Source: Actibacterium sp.
Lineage (GTDB): Bacteria; Pseudomonadota; Alphaproteobacteria; Rhodobacterales; Rhodobacteraceae
Reading direction: 5' to 3'
DNA: 44,833 nucleotides
Assembly: GCA_016278325.1 (NCBI GenBank)
Contig: JADQCB010000042.1
Coordinates: forward strand, 1-44,833
The number at the start of each line of letters is the position of its first letter. The stretch's first letter is position 1. Below the pieces are notes generated by a model. It was not told the DNA's origin. It was given only the letters and a program-made list of their open reading frames with translations, and searched no databases. The translations under genes and the position numbers were made by a program. This document shows, in pieces, positions 41,238 through 44,833 of this stretch.

Positions 41238-41888
41238 ATGTTCGCATTCGCGCGCAACAAGACCGAGATGGTAACACCGGACGCGGCCCTGCCGGGTCGC
41301 GAAACCGCGATTGCCACCGCCGAGACACATCAGCTTTCCGGCATCCCGCTGAAATCCCCGGTGCCCGAGGGGATGGAACAGGCGATGTTCGGCATGGGCT
41401 GTTTCTGGGGGGTCGAGCGGCTGTTCTGGCAACGCGACGGCGTGTGGCTGACCATGGTCGGCTATGCCGGCGGCCATACCCCGAACCCGACTTATGAAGA
41501 GGTCTGCACCGGCCGCACCGGCCATAACGAGGTGGTGCGCGTGATCTTCGATCCGGCCGTGATTTCCTTTGACGATTTGCTGCGTGTCTTCTGGGAAGGG
41601 CATGATCCGACCCAGGGGATGCGCCAGGGCAATGACCGGGGCACGCAGTATCGCTCGGCGATCTATGCCTGTTCCGAGGCGCAGAAACGCGCGGCCGAGC
41701 GCAGCCGGGCCGCGTTCGCGCCGCGCCTGTCGCAGGCGGGTTTCGGCCCGGTCACGACCGAGATCGTGGATGCGCCGGAGTTCTATTTCGCCGAAGGCTA
41801 TCATCAGCAATACCTCGCCAAGAACCCCGGCGGGTATTGCGGCCTGGGCGGCACCGGCTTGAGCTGCCCCGTCGGCACCGGCGCTTGA
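41238..41888 (+). CDS. msrA: peptide methionine (S)-S-oxide reductase
   Basis: The 216-residue enzyme repairs methionine S-sulfoxide in proteins and free methionine. The catalytic Cys lies in [14 protein letters not shown], and C-terminal [14 protein letters not shown] holds two candidate resolving cysteines, so recycling by thioredoxin is likely. Other family marks are [23 protein letters not shown] and [14 protein letters not shown]. The ATG at 41238 follows GGGAG; the frame from 41112 is rejected. It is divergent from the YeeE/YedE transporter, about 185 bases away. Confidence 0.97.
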   Translation: MFAFARNKTEMVTPDAALPGRETAIATAETHQLSGIPLKSPVPEGMEQAMFGMGCFWGVERLFWQRDGVWLTMVGYAGGHTPNPTYEEVCTGRTGHNEVVRVIFDPAVISFDDLLRVFWEGHDPTQGMRQGNDRGTQYRSAIYACSEAQKRAAERSRAAFAPRLSQAGFGPVTTEIVDAPEFYFAEGYHQQYLAKNPGGYCGLGGTGLSCPVGTGA

Positions 41889-41899
41889 CGGGGGGCAGG

Positions 41900-41939
41900 G
41901 GGGCGTCTATCGCCACCGCGAACTGACAAGGGACGCCCC
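41900..41939 (+). other. inverted repeat just before prmA
   Basis: GGGGCGTC (41900-41907) and GACGCCCC (41932-41939) form an eight-pair stem with a 24-base loop. Its right arm borders the prmA Shine-Dalgarno (AAGGGA, 41928-41933) and ends two bases before the ATG. It may end msrA transcripts or affect prmA translation. Confidence 0.35.
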
Positions 41940-41941
41940 TC

Positions 41942-42814
41942 ATGCCTACCTTCACCGCGTTGACCACCCTGCCCGGCAAGGCTGCCGCCGATGCCCTGGG
42001 CGAGGCGATGGAAAACCTGAAACCCGAACCGACCGGCGTCGGTGTCTTCGAGATCGAGGATGGTTCGGGCCTGTGGGAGGTCGGTGGCTATTTCACCGAG
42101 GCGCCGGACACGGCCGGCCTGGCGCTGTTGGCGGCGATGCATGGGGCAAAGGATTTCACCGTCTCGGAGCTGCCCGACGTGGATTGGGTCGCAAAGGTCC
42201 GCCGTGAACTGACACCGGTCGAGGCCGGCCCGTTCTTCGTTCATGGCAGCCATGATGCGGACCGTGTGCCCGAGGGGGCCGTCGCGCTGTTGATCGAGGC
42301 GGCGATGGCTTTCGGCACCGGGCATCATGGCACCACGCTGGGCTGTCTGCGCGCGCTGGACCGGCTGGCGCAGCGCGGCTTTGCCGGGCGCAACGTGGCC
42401 GATATCGGCTGTGGCACCGCGGTGCTGGCGATGGCCGCGGCAAGGATCTGGCCGGGACGGGTGATTGCCGCGGATATCGACCCGGTGGCCGTCGACGTGG
42501 CGCGCGCCAATCTCGCCGCCAACGGTCTGGAAGGCCGGGTCGAATGCGTCGAGGCGGCCGGGTTCGATCATCCCGATCTGGAAGCACGCGGCCCCTTCGA
42601 CCTGGTCTTTGCCAATATCCTGAAAGGTCCGCTTCTGGCCCTGGCGCCCGATATGGCGCGACAGGTCGCGCCCGGCGGTCATGCCATCCTGTCGGGGATC
42701 CTGAATCCGCAGGCCGATGAAATCGTGGCGGCATATGCCGATCACGGGTTCATTGTTGACGGGCGCGAGGAAGTCACTGAGTGGACGACCGTTTTGTTGC
42801 AGAAATCGCGCTGA
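41942..42814 (+). CDS. prmA: ribosomal protein L11 methyltransferase
   Basis: The 290-residue enzyme trimethylates several amino groups of ribosomal protein L11. The N-terminal substrate-binding domain (about residues 1-95) is followed by a Rossmann methyltransferase domain with AMAFGTGHHGTTLGCLRAL, the SAM motif NVADIGCGTAVLAMAAA, AADIDPVAVDVARANL and the NILKGPLLALAPD motif IV that is typical of PrmA (NxLxxPL). Length fits the family. It is followed by a small membrane-protein gene with its own ribosome site. Confidence 0.93.
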   Translation: MPTFTALTTLPGKAAADALGEAMENLKPEPTGVGVFEIEDGSGLWEVGGYFTEAPDTAGLALLAAMHGAKDFTVSELPDVDWVAKVRRELTPVEAGPFFVHGSHDADRVPEGAVALLIEAAMAFGTGHHGTTLGCLRALDRLAQRGFAGRNVADIGCGTAVLAMAAARIWPGRVIAADIDPVAVDVARANLAANGLEGRVECVEAAGFDHPDLEARGPFDLVFANILKGPLLALAPDMARQVAPGGHAILSGILNPQADEIVAAYADHGFIVDGREEVTEWTTVLLQKSR

Positions 42815-42885
42815 AATCGCCCAATTATTGCCATAATTTCAGCATAGGAATGTCCAAGTGGGGGTTCGTGTCAGGAGTCGATTCC

Positions 42886-43230
42886 ATGGCCAACCCATTT
42901 CTTGATGACTTCCGCAGCCGCGTTACCCGCGTGGAACGCGCCCATCGTCGCGGGCGGGGGTTCGAGGCGCCGGGGACGCTCGGGCGACCGCGTCATGTCG
43001 TTCGTCGTCGTCACTCGTGGCTGCGGCCGGTCTTGCTGATCGTCTGCACGATCATCCTGTTCAAGGCGGCGCTCTTCGCGCAGATCGGTCCGGTCGATTA
43101 CAACGAACGCGTGCAACGCCTGCAGGCCGGCAGCAAGGTCGAACAGATTGGCGCTTATGCGCTTCGGGCCGATGGTGTTACCGTCTGGCTCGGCAATCTG
43201 ATGGACGAGATGTTCAAGGCGCCGATCTGA
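42886..43230 (+). CDS. small single-pass membrane protein, function unknown
   Basis: The 114-residue protein has a basic N-terminal part (residues 1-45, many Arg), one transmembrane helix (WLRPVLLIVCTIILFKAALFAQIG) and a C-terminal part of about 45 residues (VDYNERVQRLQAGSKVEQIG, then AYALRADGVTVWLGNLMDEM), probably periplasmic. I do not recognise a known family. The ATG at 42886 is preferred because TCAGGAG stands nine bases before it; ATG at 42850 would add 12 residues. It lies after prmA and before a hairpin that mainly serves the opposite strand. Confidence 0.7.
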   Translation: MANPFLDDFRSRVTRVERAHRRGRGFEAPGTLGRPRHVVRRRHSWLRPVLLIVCTIILFKAALFAQIGPVDYNERVQRLQAGSKVEQIGAYALRADGVTVWLGNLMDEMFKAPI

Positions 43231-43245
43231 ACAGCCTGCGCGACT

Positions 43246-43285
43246 GAAAAAAGCCCCGCGCCGGTCCGGTACCGCCGCGGGGCTT
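43246..43285 (-). terminator. intrinsic terminator of the DUF1127 gene
   Basis: AAGCCCCGCG (43251-43260) and CGCGGGGCTT (43276-43285) form a ten-pair stem. Read on the minus strand it is followed by a T-run (complement of the AAAAAA at 43247-43252), as expected for the DUF1127 gene 27 bases away. On the plus strand the T-run is weak. Confidence 0.85.
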
Positions 43286-43311
43286 GCCGTTTCCCGGTCG
43301 CCCGGTTCGGA

Positions 43312-43500
43312 TCAGCCGATCCTGTCGATATCGGCGCGGATCAGGCCGATATCGTCCAGCTCTCGGTCGGAGAGCTGTTTCAAGACCTTGCGGGTCATGC
43401 GCGCGTCGTTCCATGTCGCGAATACGGCGAAAACATGGGTCAGACGACCGCCCAGGCGCTGGCGGTCGACGATCAGGCGGTTGGTATCAATTGCAGCCAT
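43312..43500 (-). CDS. DUF1127 (YjiS-like) small protein
   Basis: The 62-residue protein ends with the DUF1127 core VLKQLSDRELDDIGLIRADI, with a hydrophobic and basic stretch before it. In alphaproteobacteria such proteins bind RNA or phosphate-related targets; the Rhodobacter sphaeroides member CcaF1 affects RNA turnover. The role here is unknown. AGGACG precedes the ATG. It is a single-gene unit with a good terminator and an upstream region rich in dyads. None of the CUCCUCCC-type small RNA loops that follow CcaF1 in R. sphaeroides is present downstream. Confidence 0.88.
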   Translation of the reverse strand: MAAIDTNRLIVDRQRLGGRLTHVFAVFATWNDARMTRKVLKQLSDRELDDIGLIRADIDRIG

Positions 43501-43828
43501 TGCGGTCGTCCTGTGTCCGGTGGTTCAGCCCCGGCAGCCATGCCGTGACACGCCGCAGCTAGGCCCGAAAGAACCGTCGCGCAAGACGGAAAATTTGCAT
43601 GACTTCCATGCAATTTTCGCAAGGCGAAAGATTTGCTAACAGGTTGTCAAAAATGAAAAAATTTTGGCCTTCGCGATGTCGTTTACGAACCCGGAAAAGC
43701 CGCTTTCGGACGTCTTCGCGTGACGCGGCGCCGGGCCGGCACCGGGTGGCAGTGGCGGATTGATGCTGGCCGATGTTCGCTTTTCGTGCTAACCCACGGC
43801 GAAAGGCATAATCAATGACGGGGCGAGC
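43501..43828. other. intergenic region between divergent DUF1127 gene and ruvC
   Basis: This 328-base gap is AT-richer than its surroundings. It holds TTGCATG-N5-CATGCAA (43595-43613) and TTTCGC-N3-GCGAAA (43615-43629), and on the minus strand a consensus TTGACA (43650-43645) as a possible -35 of the DUF1127 promoter, without a clear -10. Near ruvC a CATAAT box (about 43808) may belong to its promoter. No small ORF or RNA gene was recognised. Confidence 0.45.
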
Positions 43829-44332
43829 ATGCGCGTTTTGGGGGTGGACCCGGGGCTTCGCAACATGGGCTGGGGCGTGATCGAGGCCGATGGCGGGCGG
43901 ATCACGCATGTGGCCAATGGCGTGTGCCATTCCGCGCCGGGGGATCTGGCGACGCGCCTGCTGAGCCTTCATGCGCAGTTGAGCGAAATCGTCGCCCGCC
44001 ATTACCCCGACACGGCGGCGGTGGAACAGACCTTCGTGAACAAGGATGCGGTGGCGACCCTGAAACTCGGCCAGGCCCGGGCGATCGCGCTGCTGGTTCC
44101 GGCACAGGCGGGGCTGACAATCGGGGAATATGCGCCCAACGCGGTCAAGAAGACGGTCGTGGGCGTCGGCCATGCCGACAAGCGGCAGGTCGATCACATG
44201 GTGCGGTTGCAACTGCCCGGGGTCGAGATCGCGGGGCCCGACGCGGCCGACGCGCTGGCCATCGCGCTGTGCCATGCGCATCACGCACGATCCGCCGGGC
44301 GCCTTGCCGCAGCGGTGAGGCGCGCGTCATGA
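43829..44332 (+). CDS. ruvC: Holliday junction resolvase
   Basis: The 167-residue endonuclease cuts four-way DNA junctions. The four acidic catalytic residues are placed at Asp7 ([15 protein letters not shown]), Glu66 ([10 protein letters not shown]), Asp138 and Asp141 ([16 protein letters not shown]), and the [13 protein letters not shown] helix is typical. Length is usual. The start codon of ruvA overlaps its stop (ATGA), the standard ruvCAB order of alphaproteobacteria. Confidence 0.97.
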   Translation: MRVLGVDPGLRNMGWGVIEADGGRITHVANGVCHSAPGDLATRLLSLHAQLSEIVARHYPDTAAVEQTFVNKDAVATLKLGQARAIALLVPAQAGLTIGEYAPNAVKKTVVGVGHADKRQVDHMVRLQLPGVEIAGPDAADALAIALCHAHHARSAGRLAAAVRRAS

Positions 44333-44833
44333 TCGGCCGGATCGCGGGGCGGCTGGACTATCGCGGCGCCGACCATGTGCTGATCGACGTGGGCGGCGTG
44401 GGTTATATCGTGCATTGCTCCGACCGCACGCTTGCCGGCTTGCCGGGACCGGGCGGCGCCGTGGCGCTCTATACCGATCTGCTGGTGCGCGATGACCTGC
44501 TGCAACTGTTCGGCTTTCCCACGCTCGAGGAAAAGGAATGGCACCGGCTGCTCATGTCGGTGCAGGGGATCGGGGCCAAGGCCGCGATGGCGGTGCTGGG
44601 CACGCTTGGCGCCGATGGCGTCAGCCGCGCCATTGCCCTGGGTGACTGGGCGGCGGTCAAGGCCGCGCCGGGGGTCGGGCCGAAGATTGCCCAGCGCGTG
44701 GTGAACGAGCTGAAGGACAAGGCGCCGGCGGTCATGGCGATGGGCGGCGGTCAGCCCGCCGCGATGGATGCAGAACCGGCCGAGGGCACCGGGCCCGCGC
44801 CGCCCCCCGCGCCGGCGCCCGCGGCCCAGCGCA
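44329..44833 (+). CDS. ruvA: Holliday junction DNA helicase subunit RuvA, 3' end outside window
   Basis: The first 168 codons are visible. The N-terminal OB-fold ([20 protein letters not shown]) and two helix-hairpin-helix motifs ([20 protein letters not shown] and [20 protein letters not shown]) are those of RuvA, which binds the junction as a tetramer and recruits the RuvB motor. The Ala/Pro-rich stretch at the window end is the linker to domain III, which lies outside. Translation is coupled to ruvC. Confidence 0.96.
   Translation, partial: MIGRIAGRLDYRGADHVLIDVGGVGYIVHCSDRTLAGLPGPGGAVALYTDLLVRDDLLQLFGFPTLEEKEWHRLLMSVQGIGAKAAMAVLGTLGADGVSRAIALGDWAAVKAAPGVGPKIAQRVVNELKDKAPAVMAMGGGQPAAMDAEPAEGTGPAPPPAPAPAAQR

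Noticed and set aside
43231-43311. small regulatory RNA downstream of the DUF1127 gene
   Set aside because: Only a simple terminator hairpin is present; no CUCCUCCC-loop repeats as in the CcsR RNAs of Rhodobacter sphaeroides.
1-44833. CRISPR arrays, tRNA or rRNA genes
   Set aside because: No regularly spaced direct repeats, no cloverleaf with a GTTC(A/G)A-type T-arm context and no rRNA signature stretches were found by eye; a covariance-model search would be decisive.

Overview
The window is GC-rich, tightly packed alphaproteobacterial chromosome, most likely from the order Rhodobacterales (Roseobacter/Rhodobacter relatives). This placement is inferred from gene content and order, with no database search: methylsuccinyl-CoA dehydrogenase of the ethylmalonyl-CoA pathway, the run xerC - DUF484 - transaldolase - priA, phosphatidylcholine synthase, TAXI-type TRAP transport, DUF1194 and DUF1127 proteins, and a B12-riboswitch operon with its own TonB/ExbBD set. 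No rRNA, tRNA, CRISPR array or prophage was seen. The only mobile element is the 3' part of an IS256-family transposase at the left edge.

Layout. 1-0.95 kb: end of an insertion sequence. 1.0-3.7 kb: mcd and, divergently, a TauE/SafE exporter. 3.7-7.2 kb: TAXI binding protein, DUF1850 protein and fused TRAP permease in overlapping frames, facing an rpe/enolase-superfamily pair (7.2-9.1 kb). 9.2-10.2 kb: two short homologous membrane proteins that look like halves of one permease. 10.3-17.6 kb: cobalamin riboswitch, then btuB-btuF-btuC-btuD-exbB-exbD-exbD-tonB. The second ExbD has Asn where the functional transmembrane Asp should be. 17.6-21.5 kb: LysR regulator, TPP enzyme and an HTH-less LuxR-type ligand-binding protein, divergent from a full-length LuxR paralogue. 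21.6-22.7 kb: DUF1194 protein and a glyoxalase I-like enzyme. 22.8-25.3 kb: a TbpB-like surface lipoprotein gene followed by its probable Slam-type outer-membrane translocator.

25.5-44.8 kb is mostly housekeeping: thyX, a carboxymuconolactone decarboxylase-like gene with an aldo/keto reductase, truA, ycjX/ycjF-like genes, ileS, pcs, xerC, DUF484, a transaldolase, priA, a YeeE/YedE transporter, msrA, prmA, a small membrane protein, a DUF1127 protein, ruvC and the start of ruvA.

The most interesting regulatory observation is upstream of ileS. A good promoter is placed so that transcription should start at the ATG of a 16-codon ORF containing four Ile codons (Ile-Ile-Ile-Arg-Ile), followed by strong dyads and a possible Shine-Dalgarno-sequestering pairing. 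It looks like a leaderless attenuator peptide for isoleucyl-tRNA synthetase. Other notable items are an ATTC-N8-GAAT box (SqrR/BigR type) in front of the YeeE/YedE gene, a perfect 7-5-7 dyad across the luxR start codon, and the Asp/Asn ExbD pair.
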